Shown one piece after another: positions 1 to 11,467 of a stretch of 64,000 nucleotides of DNA. Position 1 is the stretch's first letter; every line of letters starts with the position of its first letter. Source of the stretch: Allodiplogaster sudhausi (taxonomy: Eukaryota > Nematoda > Chromadorea > Rhabditida > Diplogasteridae); contig CALZFC010000251.1 of assembly GCA_945643635.1 (NCBI GenBank), positions 3,526,001-3,590,000 of the forward strand, written 5' to 3'. The notes under the pieces are model-generated. The model made no database searches, was not told the DNA's origin, and saw only the letters and a program-made list of their open reading frames with translations. A program made the translations under genes and the position numbers.

Positions 1-720
1 TCGCTTTCTCTTTCACTTTCTCTCTTCTACTAAGCTATTTCTGAATACTCTCCGGAAGCAATTTGACTTGAAGGCCTCTTCTGAAAAAGAAAACTGAAAA
101 AGAAACGAGAAAGAGACAAGCGATTTTAAGAAAAATGGTTCATAACATGAAAATCTGTAATAGTTTGCTTTGACCTCAAAAAAACAAATTCTGCGATACG
201 AAATTATAGGAAATCGGTTACATTTTTAAATGAAATTGCGAAACAGAATAATATGTAATCGTTCATGTACATATGTATATGAATTAAAGAGAATAACGCG
301 AGCAAAACAAACGATGCGTTGATGGTCAAGGCCATACATACATATACATAGTTGTTTTCGCTGTTTTGCGGGAACAGTCGAGAAAGCAAAGTGGAGAGGA
401 ATCGTCTATTGTATGTGCATGTGGACTTGCAGTCAAAACGGTGCCTTCTCTTTCCCAGAAACCACGTTTTGAGGTCCTTATGTTAAGATTGATTTTAAAT
501 TTGGTTGCCGATGTTGAGTAAGGCCAAGAAATTATGATTTGAAGTTTTTTTAATAGCGCTGGATTTGGGCGAATATCTATATTTTTTTTATTTATTTACA
601 TCAAATGTTATATATGATGTGACAACAAAAGAAGAACTTTAAAGCGACAAGAGCATTCACGTACAATCTTTTGTCGAAAAGTGTGAAATATCTTTTCGTC
701 GTACATGTACGCATTTGTCC
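1..720. other. 3' flank of the sphingomyelinase gene
   Basis: AT-rich sequence downstream of the last sphingomyelinase exon. I see no gene in it. The first 30 bases are a CT-rich tract. The only signal recognised is a pair of overlapping minus-strand poly(A) signals near 590. Confidence 0.6.
587..596 (-). promoter_or_regulatory. candidate poly(A) signal, sphingomyelinase gene
   Basis: Two overlapping AATAAA hexamers on the minus strand, about 125-135 bases past the TGA at 721-723. Their position supports the exon 869-721 as the last coding exon. Confidence 0.5.
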
Positions 721-3700
721 TCAGAACGGGCATTGGCCTGCCTTCGCCATGGGCGATCTCTGCCTCCGCTTCTGTAGCTTTGCTTTGTATCGTCTCGCCC
801 CGTCGAGAACGGCATCGGGTGTAAGGCGTGAGAGATCGAAGACGGGCTGCGTTTCATGATTGGCCGATTCTAAAACGGATACAAGTTAATCTTCGTTGAA
901 ATAACAAATACTACAAGTTCGAGTCAAATTGCCACACACTAGCCTAGTCATGGTAGGAGTTATTGTTTGGTCATATTCTTTCAATTTAATTAATACATAG
1001 TCTTTAAAGGTATATAAAAATTTAAACAAAATTGGAACGAAAGCGCTACAATTAATTATAGTTCATGAAAATGGTAGTTAATGCCTTATCGACTCCATGA
1101 AAATAATGATTAATTTAATGGAATATTTTTTGATGGAAAACAAAACAGAGCGAACCCTCTTCGTCGGCGCCCATGATGTCTGCGCAGAGTTCATCGTTGT
1201 GGTGTGATTTGCGTGCTTCGCAGAGAAGTCTCTTTCTGCAGGTCGCGTCGCATGGCTCGTCCGGCTGGCGGCGGTAGTAGTTCCTGCATGGAAGAAGACA
1301 ATTATGTCGTTTTGGCCGATGGCACCAAAAGATCGAGGATATTCTGTGAAATTCCGCCAAATTACAGAATGGGCTATCTAGATATTTTAGAATTCTACCG
1401 TATCTCATCAGCTATTTCTAAATGGATTTATATCAGCAATTTCACCATTCAATTCATCATGCTCTTGAAGATTGCTATCTCTCATTTCCCGCCGCCTGAC
1501 CTTTTATATTCTTTATTCTCATACAAGATGTTACTTTATGAGATACAATTGCAATGGCATATGCCCTTATATGCAATACAAAAATACATAGATAGATAAA
1601 CAAATCAATGTAAATCTATGACCTCACTAAATTTCGCCAAAACTCATCTAGATATGTATCTTCTCTTTTATATAGCATTGCTGTTTGTAAATTAAAGGAT
1701 ATCATTCCTTTCACTCATTTCCTGCTCTTTCACCTCGCAACTTTCCCTTCCCTCACTTACTTTCGATACTTTGCAAAGAGCGTTGGCTCTGCGTTCATTC
1801 GGTCGATCAGCTTCGACCACTCGGACGCGGAAGTGTCCTGCAAGGAGCATGGATTGAAAAAGAGGAAAAGAGGAAAGTACGAAATGAAAAAAGGGAAATA
1901 TTTAACAAAATGGTTATCTCAACAGCTATATCAATGCACAACCCATTTTTTTCGAATTAAATGAATGATTTAAAATTTTGCTTCCCCACAAATAGAAGAT
2001 TGCAGTAAATGAGTGTACAACAGGGGCTAAAAAGGAAGGAGAAAAGGAAATATTTATTATCGCTCGCAGTCGCCCATTCCAAGCGGATAGCTGTTATTCA
2101 ATATTTTTGTTTGAGCGACATAATCTTATTACTCAACCCTTACCTTGATACCGTACTCGCCAAGCACGGACGGGTAAAGGACTTTCCACTCGGGAGCACG
2201 CTCCGGATGCGCGTTCGCTTCGGCCAAATCGACGTAATGCTCCTCCCAGTCGATGACGCGCTTTAATCATCCATACTTTCTCTCTCTCTTTCTATTTATG
2301 TATCTCCTTCAGTATCTCTCTCTCTGCCAAAGAATCTCACTCCTTTTTTTGCTTTTTTCATTGTCAACTATTTTCAGTCCTATTTCAATTAGTCACAATT
2401 TCAGTATTACAACTTTTTTTTTCTTGTCGACTACGTATATAGTTGCTCACTAACATAATTGGAGCCCTGAAAAACGCCTTCGACGGTGTAGACTCGATAG
2501 GCCGGCTGATACTTGCTGTAGGAAGTGAGAGAAGGCGCGCTCCATGTCACGTGCGTCGGACGCGTCTTGGCGTTCTGCCAATTTTTTTTTAAATATATTT
2601 TTTATATTAAAATATTATTTCAAATATCGAACTCACTTTGGAATTCTGTCAATAACTTTATATATACATATTTTTTTTACTTTTTAGTTTTAATTTGAAT
2701 ATTATTTTTGATCAAATATAACACTTTTCCAAAATATTGAGAAGTAATTTTTTACCGCAATTAGGTAGTAAAACTAATAATCGAAAAATTATCTTGCATT
2801 AGGATTCTCATAGAAGACGCTGAACTGCTCCGAGTGAGTGTGGCCGAAGAATTGTGCGGCGATTGTGTCCTGAAAGTGGGAGAGAGAGGATAGAAGAGAC
2901 AGAGATAGAGCGAAAGAGTGAGAGAGATAGAAGAAAGAAATGGAGATAGAGAGGGAGAGAGAAAGGGGTAGAGTGAGAAAAATACCAAGATAAAAAAGAG
3001 TGTGAGAAGATACCTCGAATCTGTTGACGATATTGTAATAGTTGATCGCGTACCCCTCTAGCATCTCGAAATTGTTGCCAGGAATGTGCGCGACAATGTG
3101 AACCTGAGAATTGAGAGACATCGATCATATTGTCCTATTTTGTTTGTTTGTTGTTGTTGTGCTATCCCATAGCACATTGTATGTGGTTTTATGAATAATT
3201 AAAGGAACAGAAACCCCCTTTTGAATTGGCGCTCTTTTCTTTAGTCAATTCAAATTTTGCAACTATCAAAATGACCTTCTCGCCGGCCTTCTCCGCGTCG
3301 AGCAGCTGACTCGTAAGCCACGCGAGCGTCCCGTCCGGATCCGTCTGGTTGATGTAGAGGAAGCTGCAGGAGGCGCAAATTGTTCAACTGTTTTTTTCTT
3401 CTTCATTAAATCATCCAACTACTTTTACAAACGTAATAATTGTTTGGACACCATAAAAAAATTAAAATGAATAGGATATTTAACTAAAATTTGATTAAAT
3501 ATGTATTGAAGTAGTAAAACAAAAAAGTGAAGAAGAAGAGAGATATTACATACAAATCAAACGTGTCGCCGAGGCCGTTGTTCAGCGAGATGAGTCGCAG
3601 GCCGGGATAGAGACGGCGCATGTAGCAACCGTTGCTACAAGGAAAATAAAGCATTTAATTTTTTTTTTCTTTTACTGCCCCCTCTGGGGCTCAATTTTTA

Positions 3701-4206
3701 AATGCCTTCTTAGGCAGCGCATAACAATAAGTTTAATAGTATCTTTCACTCTTTCTCCATTTCTCTCCCTTTATTTCTCTTTCTTTCTCTCAATCCTTAA
3801 CTTTATTTATCTTCTTTCTCTCTTTCTCTGTTCGCCTTTCTCTCTTCCTCTCTTTCTCTCTGTTCTTTTTATCTCTCTCTTTCTCTCTCTCTCTCAGCAG
3901 TTCTTTCTCTCTCACCCCTTCCCCCCAACTGACTATCGAATGATGCTGTCCTGATCCGCTGGCACCCATCCCTTCCACGCTTCGGCCATCGTTCCATACA
4001 GCCAGTCCATGTGGAACTTCTCCGGCACAAAGTGGGGTGCGAAACTTAGAAAAAAGTTCTTGCTGATAGTTCTCCGATGTCGAACTATCAGCACCAGGAT
4101 ATGCATACTCACGTTGCCCCCGCCCTTGACTTCTGACACTATTTCAGCTATCTGTGAAATGTGAAATATCACGCAGAATTTAGAAGGACTTAGTGGCCAT
4201 TTACAG

Positions 4207-4249
<43 letters not shown>

Positions 4250-7200
4250 TTGGGCTTTCGAGTGCTTAACAACGTATAAGTTCCAGTCATTCCCATGGGT
4301 ATTAGAAAAAGAAGAATTATTTCAATTCGAACTGACCTGTCCATCGGTACGCCTTCGTGATTGCCAATGGCAAAGAGGACGGGCACACGGAAACGGGCGC
4401 GAATCGTGTCGGAGATGTTGCGGATCATCGCCTTAAACGAGACAAAAACTAGCATTTGAATTCGCGCCTTTTTTCCTGATATTTAGTTACCCGATTACCA
4501 TGCTTAATAATATATTCTTATATATGTACATATATTACGCTCTACTAGTCAAGAAATTAAATGCTTCAATTGCTTTTCTCACAAATTTTCCAAATTTACA
4601 CTTACATACATATTTACGATAAGATATTCAATGGTGAAAATTTAAGTTATTATAATTGCATCCCAATTGCCTCATCGATCAAACATGACCGGAAGCCATC
4701 ACGTTTATAGCACGGAATTAATCCACAAAACCACTGGGTGAGCCTTTTACGGTTTATTTGTCGCAAATAAAGAATTAGTGCTAAATGTGCACTAGTAATT
4801 CACATAAATCGTTGTCAGATGGCTCATCATCAGACTTCAAGTATAAAAGCGGATTCGAATCGAACGGGAAAATGAAGCAAGATTGACTAAAAGTCTTAGA
4901 CTAGTTATTCACTGCATTCTGTAAGCACTCTTCTCCATGCCAAACATACTTGGTGTCGCTCCTTTGTGTACTCGTTGATTGCATGCGACTCGAGATCGCC
5001 GGAGACCACGACGTAATCCAGCTTAATTAAGGATCTGCCCATTGAAAAAGATAATTCTTTAAATCACGCACTAATCATCATATTAATCATTTTTGCTCGT
5101 TATACTCTTTCATTTTTAAAATAAAATATGCTAGATATTCCAATATATAAATATTGAATATTGTGCAAACTGAACGCACTCCTCTCTCACCCTTTATTCA
5201 GGGGAAATGGCGCCAGTTCAAACTGTATTTTCCGATTCTTTTGTTTTGCACGTACATCCGTATGCGTCGCGGCGATGTGATCGAGCGCTGCCGTGAGCAG
5301 CCAGTACGGCACATCGCATGCGGCGACCATTCCCCAATGACCCGCGGGCATCTGTGCAGGAGGAGGAGGAGGATTGGTGGGAAATTTGAAGACAAGAAGG
5401 AGATATAGGATTGTCGGGAAATTTGAACTTGGAAAAAAGTGAAATGGCAGATTCAAGGCGCATGTTATGGTAAAACTGACTCTAACGACGTCTCCCGAAC
5501 GTTTTGTCTCCTAAAATGGGCTGTGTATGACGTACTTGAAATAAAATAAATGTCCAATAAAAAGATAAATAAAAAATATAATTAAAATTTTAAATATAAT
5601 TTAAAAAAAAAAGAATAATTTGAGAGAATTTTTGTGAGCCGACATCTGGATCGAACGGCTTGCGACAGCATTGCGGTTCGTGACATTCGGCCTCCTCTCC
5701 GGGCGTGTACTCGCGGTCGACGTGCAGATCGGTGAGATGAAGGACGCGCAGAGTTGGCTTGGCTCTCTGGGCAAGGCAAAAGCGACTTGAGTTCGGTTTA
5801 TGTTCAGGGGGGAGGGTGCCAATTCAAACGGCCGGGTGTTTTGCTTATGAAATATTTATCTATATACTACATATGTACATAGTATTTCTCAATGACTCTG
5901 ATAGTCTCCTAATATATGTATTTACAAATAAGTATATACAGTACCGGTCAAAATTCTATTAACTTTTGGTTTTTCGTGCATAATTTCTTTCAAAGTTAGT
6001 GAAAGTTGATGAAATTTTCAGGGTTGCTTCTTTATGCTGTGTAGTCGATCTATGAAATATTGATTTCATAGATCGACTACAAGGCGAGAAAAAAATCAAT
6101 AAGTCAGTATCACCCGGGTGCACATTTAGGCGTACTAAACAAAATGGGTTGTTTCTTTGATAATCGGGTAGTTTTTATTGGATGCATGATTTTTCTGTAT
6201 TCTAGAGCATCTCTGCGATAAAGTTTTGATCTAATCGCTATTTAGTCACATGTTTTTACATGTTGCCTACCCCCCGTTCCCGATACATGCACTCGGACTG
6301 AGATGCAAACGGTTCAGGAGGATAAAATCGATCATTTACTAATATACCTCTCTCAATAATGATTTTAATATATTTGTATGTCATCACTGAACTAGTTCAG
6401 ATGGTTATTCGTGCTGTTAAAATTAGGTACTAACTATTTGTGCACATTCTGAACACCGCGGTCAACTTTGGTCCTCAGCCCAGACGCACTTATAGTGCTG
6501 CTGTGCAGGGGTCCGTGTTCCAAAAGCGGTTTTGCCAATCTCAAATGAAAGATCATAGGCTTGTATACCTTCAGAAGACCTATTTCATCCCTGTCTGCAT
6601 GAACCCACAAGATAAAGTAGATCTTTGGAATGCACCCGTGGCATAGAGTAGTATGTTGACCTACAAGGCAAGAAAGTAATCCCTAAAAACATAACATCGA
6701 ATCAAAAATCACATTAATCGGTACAGAAGAGTGTTCAACAAGCGCCTAAATCACTATTAGATTATTTAATGTTGTGATTGATCCAGAACCACACGTTGTC
6801 AAATACACCGTACTACTATGCCACGGGTACATTCAAACGATCTTCTGTATCTTGTATGTTCATGAAGACAGGGATGAAATAGGGCTTCTGAAGGTATAAA
6901 AGCAGATGATCTATCATTTGAGATTGGCAAAACCGCTTTTGGAACACGGACCCCTGCACAGCATCACTATATGTGCGTCTGGGCTGAGGACCAAAGTTGA
7001 CCACGGTGTTCAGATTGTGCACAAATAGTCAGCACCTAATTTTAACAGCTCGAATAGCCATCTGAATTAGTTCAGTGATGACCTGCAAATATATTAAAAT
7101 CATTAATGAGAGAGGTATATTAGTAAATGATCGATTTTATCCGCCTGAACCGTTTGCATCTCAGTCCGAGTGCATGGATCGGGAACGGGGGGTAGGCAAC

Positions 7201-8257
7201 AGGTAAAAACATGTGACTAAATAGCGATTAGATCAAAACTTTATCACAGAGATGCTCTAGAGTACAGAAAAATCATGCATCCAATAAAAACTACCCGATT
7301 ATCAAAGAAACAACCCATTTTGTTTAGTACGCCTAAATGTGCACCCGGGTGATATTGACTTATTGATTTTTTTTCTCGCAGTGTAGTCGATCTATGAAAT
7401 CAATATTCTGGAACTAATAATCTGACAGCATAAAGAAGCAACCCTGAAAATTTCATCAACTTTCACTAACTTTGAAAGAAATTATGCACGAAAAACCAAA
7501 AGTTAATAGAATTTTGACCGGTACTGTAGGTACATAATGTGCCTATTCAAATGGCAAGTAAGAGAAGGAGAGAGCAGGAGAGTCAGAAAAGAAGTAGAGA
7601 GAGAGAGGGGAAATAGATATAGAGAGAGTGTGAGAGAGAGACAAAACATTCGGCTGACCGACGGCGGCGGCAGTTCCTTATGCGGTGGTTTCCCACCGGG
7701 CATCTCGAGATACCACGTGGCAGTGAGTGGATCAATGAAGGTGCCACAATCGTGGACGAGCAGGCCGCAGAGCTGCGACGGCTCGACAACCAACTCGCCG
7801 ACCACGTATTGGATCTCCTCCTTTGTACACACACATACATATTCATATGTACATAAATAAATTAATTTAATTTGTAAATTTATTATTATTTTTTTTTATA
7901 GAAAATCTTTTAATCAGATAATATGTCTCTATCTTATTTTTAGCATATTTATACGTTTATTTTGAACTTTATTTTTATTTCCAATCTTTTTTTATTTACG
8001 ATAAAATATGTATATACAATAAACACCTCAAAACTTGTGCCCATTCCCTTGCAGGCAAAGTTATCTTCAAGCTTGAGCTCTTCGCACATGTAGCCAATCT
8101 GCAATAACATCCGGCTTTATACTTCTTCTTTGTCTCTCTCTCTCTCTCGCTCTCTAAACTTTGTTGAAACTTTGCACCACTTTATCTCTTTTTTTTACTT
8201 TGTCCGTCGCTATCTTATTGTCTTCTTCATTATTTCTCTCTTACCACGTTCCTCCTT

Positions 8258-8306
<49 letters not shown>

Positions 8307-8354
8307 ACTCTCTTTCTATGTTACTCAATCTTTCATTTTCTATTTTTCTCTCTC

Positions 8355-8391
<37 letters not shown>

Positions 8392-9509
8392 TTCTTTCCC
8401 GACCAGCTCTCCCAGGCAGTCCTCGATGAGACGATCGCCCCATAGATTGTGCAGAATCCCGACGAGAAGCGTGCATGCCTTGCAAGTGCTCGATGTCTGC
8501 GCTGCTAAAAGTTGGATGTTTCCAATTTTCAAAATATAGCTTTTATTTAAAAAAAAAAAGTTTGCAAATTTGAAATTTTATTCTTTTTCCTTTTATTTTT
8601 CTTGCGATCTATTATGAATAGCTGATAGCGAAGAACATTTAATTTAATACCAAATTGTTCTTCGCTTCATCGAGCATATTAAACATGATAGAAAAATCAC
8701 ATTTGATGCAAATAATAACGTAGAAAATCATCGTGTGTAATAATCCTTTAAGCCTTCTTTATCTCTTCAACACAATAGAGCTATATGTTCTCTATTCGTG
8801 CCCACCCTTTATTAAATTTCTCCCCCTCTAATAGTAATCCCTTGATATTGACATTGAAAAATAGTACCTTCGTTCTAGTAGAACCCATCCTAATAGTGCC
8901 ATCCCTCGCAAGAGTATTGAAAAATAGTTAACGGGGTACTAATAGAGAAAAAGTTTCCTTACCATTGTAGTCGCCTCTCTCTAAATCAAATGTTCTCTCG
9001 CCCTTGTTACAGATAAAGAGATGAATTCAAATGGCGCAAAATGACGTTTGTTCTGGTTCCAACGCCTCCTTCTCTCTATCTCTATTTTCTCTCCCTCTCT
9101 CGCTCTCTTCTGCTATCTCTTAATCCAATCCTCTTATTATTAGTTCACATTCACTATCAAGAATACTGTTGATCCTTGGAATGACTTTTCCCTAGAGCAT
9201 ACCAGCACTGCGAAGGAAATAGTGCAGATTGAAACCTCTAATTTAGATTATTTTTACCGTGTGCTCCCATTTTCCAGGTTAAACTATAAAACACAACTTT
9301 AGATATGACACTTGTACGTACATATATCATTTCAATCTCTTTATTTACTTGCTATTTTAAAATTTTATTTGATGCTCACCGGAAATGTTCGATGGACGGG
9401 CTGTCGTAAATGGAAGAAGAAAAAGAAGAAGAAGCAGAGAAGGCAATACGAGACGCATCAGAAATCGGCAAGACCCTTCAGCTTCTACTTCGCCGTTATC
9501 AGTGTTCAT
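721..9509 (-). CDS. acid sphingomyelinase (sphingomyelin phosphodiesterase 1 family)
   Basis: Secreted or lysosomal zinc phosphodiesterase that hydrolyses sphingomyelin to ceramide and phosphocholine. Exons: 9509-9380, 8501-8404, 8098-8027, 7820-7659, 5766-5644, 5351-5256, 5021-4950, 4431-4337, 4044-3934, 3634-3554, 3363-3276, 3103-3014, 2869-2798, 2574-2455, 2260-2144, 1837-1761, 1283-1156, 869-721. All phases agree, giving about 626 aa (human about 630). The order is: leucine-rich signal peptide (the Met at 9458 is an alternative start), saposin-B cysteines, Pro-rich linker, metallophosphatase with LTDLHVD, VSGD, GNHE, VAHIPG and FGHTH (all expected metal ligands present), then a Cys-rich C-terminal domain with CDATCRKRLLC. 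Exon 2869-2798 ends at a GC donor. The last junction uses a weak GTTCGC donor; without it the protein ends at a stop at 1115-1117 (590 aa). The extended form is preferred because its length matches the family and a poly(A) signal follows it. Confidence 0.93.
5939..7526. mobile_element. fold-back DNA transposon, IR1 (Tc1/mariner-like ends)
   Basis: A 1,588 bp near-perfect palindrome inside a sphingomyelinase intron. The ends read CAGTACCGGTCAAAATT and its reverse complement, each flanked by TA (5937-5938 and 7527-7528), as expected for Tc1/mariner target duplication. Each arm is about 0.75 kb. The arms carry mirror copies of a short open frame (6440-6646 plus, 7022-6816 minus) that I do not recognise as a transposase. 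It is probably a non-autonomous palindromic derivative. Confidence 0.85.
8120..8397. repeat. (TC)n microsatellite tract
   Basis: Long CT-dinucleotide runs in the sphingomyelinase intron between the exons at 8098 and 8404. On the transcribed strand the tract is GA. Other introns of the same gene carry the opposite polarity, for example 2880-2970. Confidence 0.9.
8817..8960. repeat. dispersed repeat with CTCTAATAGT / ATTGAAAAATAG units
   Basis: The block carries CCCCCTCTAATAGT, ATTGAAAAATAG and CTAATAGTGCC motifs in tandem. A clear relative lies at 38095-38225. This is likely an end or fragment of a dispersed DNA element; no coding capacity was seen. Confidence 0.55.
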
Positions 9510-9546
9510 GGCATCGCAATCAGCAACCTTTTTAAAGGTTTCTCTT

Positions 9547-9594
<48 letters not shown>

Positions 9595-11467
9595 TCTCTC
9601 TCTCTCGTTGACAAAATATTTTCCTCTGTATTTATCTGTCTGCCTTCTCTCTAGCCTTATCTCAGCTGTCATTAATTTGTTCACTAATTCGCTATCTGTA
9701 AGTCTCGGCTCTACCGCGAAAAATGCTTCCTAATCAGAGGCGCAAATAGTATGTAAACGGGCGGACGTGATGTTTGACCGAGGTTGTCAAGACGTTTTGG
9801 AAGGCACGCAAAAGGTACAAGCATACTAGACATGAGGTGACTTCAGTCAAATACCATTTCTCTTTTTTTTAAACTTGTATTAAAACAATTTTCTTACCAT
9901 CAATTCAACAATAAAAAACCTCAATTTTGTTATGACATTTTACCGTGAAGTTGCCGGATTAATAAGTACGCCGCCATCTGTACTATCTTGGCATTTAGAA
10001 TGTGGAGTTACCCTTGACATTTAGATTGTGTAGTTGCCGGTGAAGAAGCAAGGAGAAGATGACATTTACATGAAGCTTACATACTAAACGCAACAAATGA
10101 TGTTTTGCTCCGTTACCCATCATTTTATGGTCTTATCTTATATGGTTTCTAACTCTTTTTTCTATGTTACCGTCTCTGGCTCACTTGTTTGATGCTCTAT
10201 TTTGCATATTGGTAGAAGTTATCTAGAAATTTGTTTCGTGTATTTTACGACATTGTGAGTACGCGTGTTTTTCTTTCAGAAAAGTTCGACCAGAAAAAGA
10301 ACAATCTGAAATTTAATACATTGTTCCGCGCATGTCCCGCTCAGGATGGTTAGAATGGCAAACTATGGTCCTGCCAAGGAGGGTTAGAATGACAAACTAT
10401 TATCCTACGAAAAATAAGATTTTTTAAATGATTCATTAGTTTACTTTATGTATGCTTCATGCTTATGTTTATGAAATCGAAACTATAATTTCCAATCACT
10501 TGATATGTAGTACGTATTATCAGTTTTTGCTTATATTAATTTTCATTTTAGGCATCTTTCAAAACAATTTCTCGAAAAAATGAGATCTAGGATTCTATGA
10601 GAACTACATGTGTATTTCGTACATGTGCCAATAATTTATTAAGCATAGAAATTTGCTAGTTTTTTTTTTAAATCCATTAAGATTTACTCGTCTACAGACA
10701 TTGATGCGATCGTTGCAACGTTCATCACATAACTTTATTTATTTATACACCTACATACATACATACATACATTAAATTAATACTTCGATTTGACAGCTAC
10801 AAAATAAGAAGGAAAATGAGAATAATGAACATGCAAGCCATTTTTTTTATTTAATTTTCAGAGAAGCGGAGCTTCGCTATTGTAAGTGATTTGTATAGCA
10901 AAGTGATCTATGTAAATGATCGTGGAGGCAAACAATTCTGCAGTTTTGGCCCTTTATCTCCCTCCTCTCTGGCACCCCACTCTTATTCTCGGTTTCTCTC
11001 CCATCTGTTTCTAACTCTCTCTCTCTCACTCTCTCTCTGTAACTCTCTCTCGCTTTCTCAAGTCAGCCCTCAGCTGTCTTTACAACATATAGCCAAGCTG
11101 CTTAGTGGGAGTGACCCTCGATTGATTCTTCTCTGAGATGTCACAAGCGTGTTTTTGCTTCCTTTTCTTCAGATTTTTCGTGCAGTCTTCGTTTACATCA
11201 CCAAAACCGAGATTGCTTATCATTCTAAGGATCAAAACATTAATTTTGAAAATAATTTTTGAAACCCACATTATGTATATGCTTGTGTATGAACTTAAAA
11301 TTTTGGAACAAATTCTTACAAATGAACGAATTTCTTACCATGCGCTTTTCGTGCCGATCTTGAGCACAAATAGTCTTCTTTTCTTAGCGACCTTCGTTTT
11401 GATGAAATTCTTTTTGGTTATAATGTATTAGTAAATTATGTGATTTAACTGCAATTTTTAAATTCAG
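9510..11467. other. interval between divergent genes; possible unrecognised 5' exons
   Basis: Lies between the sphingomyelinase start (minus) and the first supported Kelch exons (plus). It holds a CT tract (9550-9606), a short direct duplication around GGTTAGAATG (10345-10410) and exon-like islands. One island, 11060-11135 plus, reads LSLQHIAKLL and resembles a BACK domain, but a TGA breaks its link to an IFRAVF stretch at 11174. I could not join these into the Kelch gene with consistent phases. Confidence 0.35.

Noticed and set aside
6440..7022. Mirror open frames in palindrome IR1 (and similar pairs in IR2 and IR3) as transposase genes
   Set aside because: They are short and lack DDE or helix-turn-helix motifs; both copies exist only because the arms are complementary.
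8130..8429. Long serine/leucine-rich or arginine/glutamate-rich open frames over CT/GA tracts here and at 42912, 47285, 47992, 58653 and 62325
   Set aside because: They are translations of dinucleotide repeats in introns and spacers, with no conserved features.
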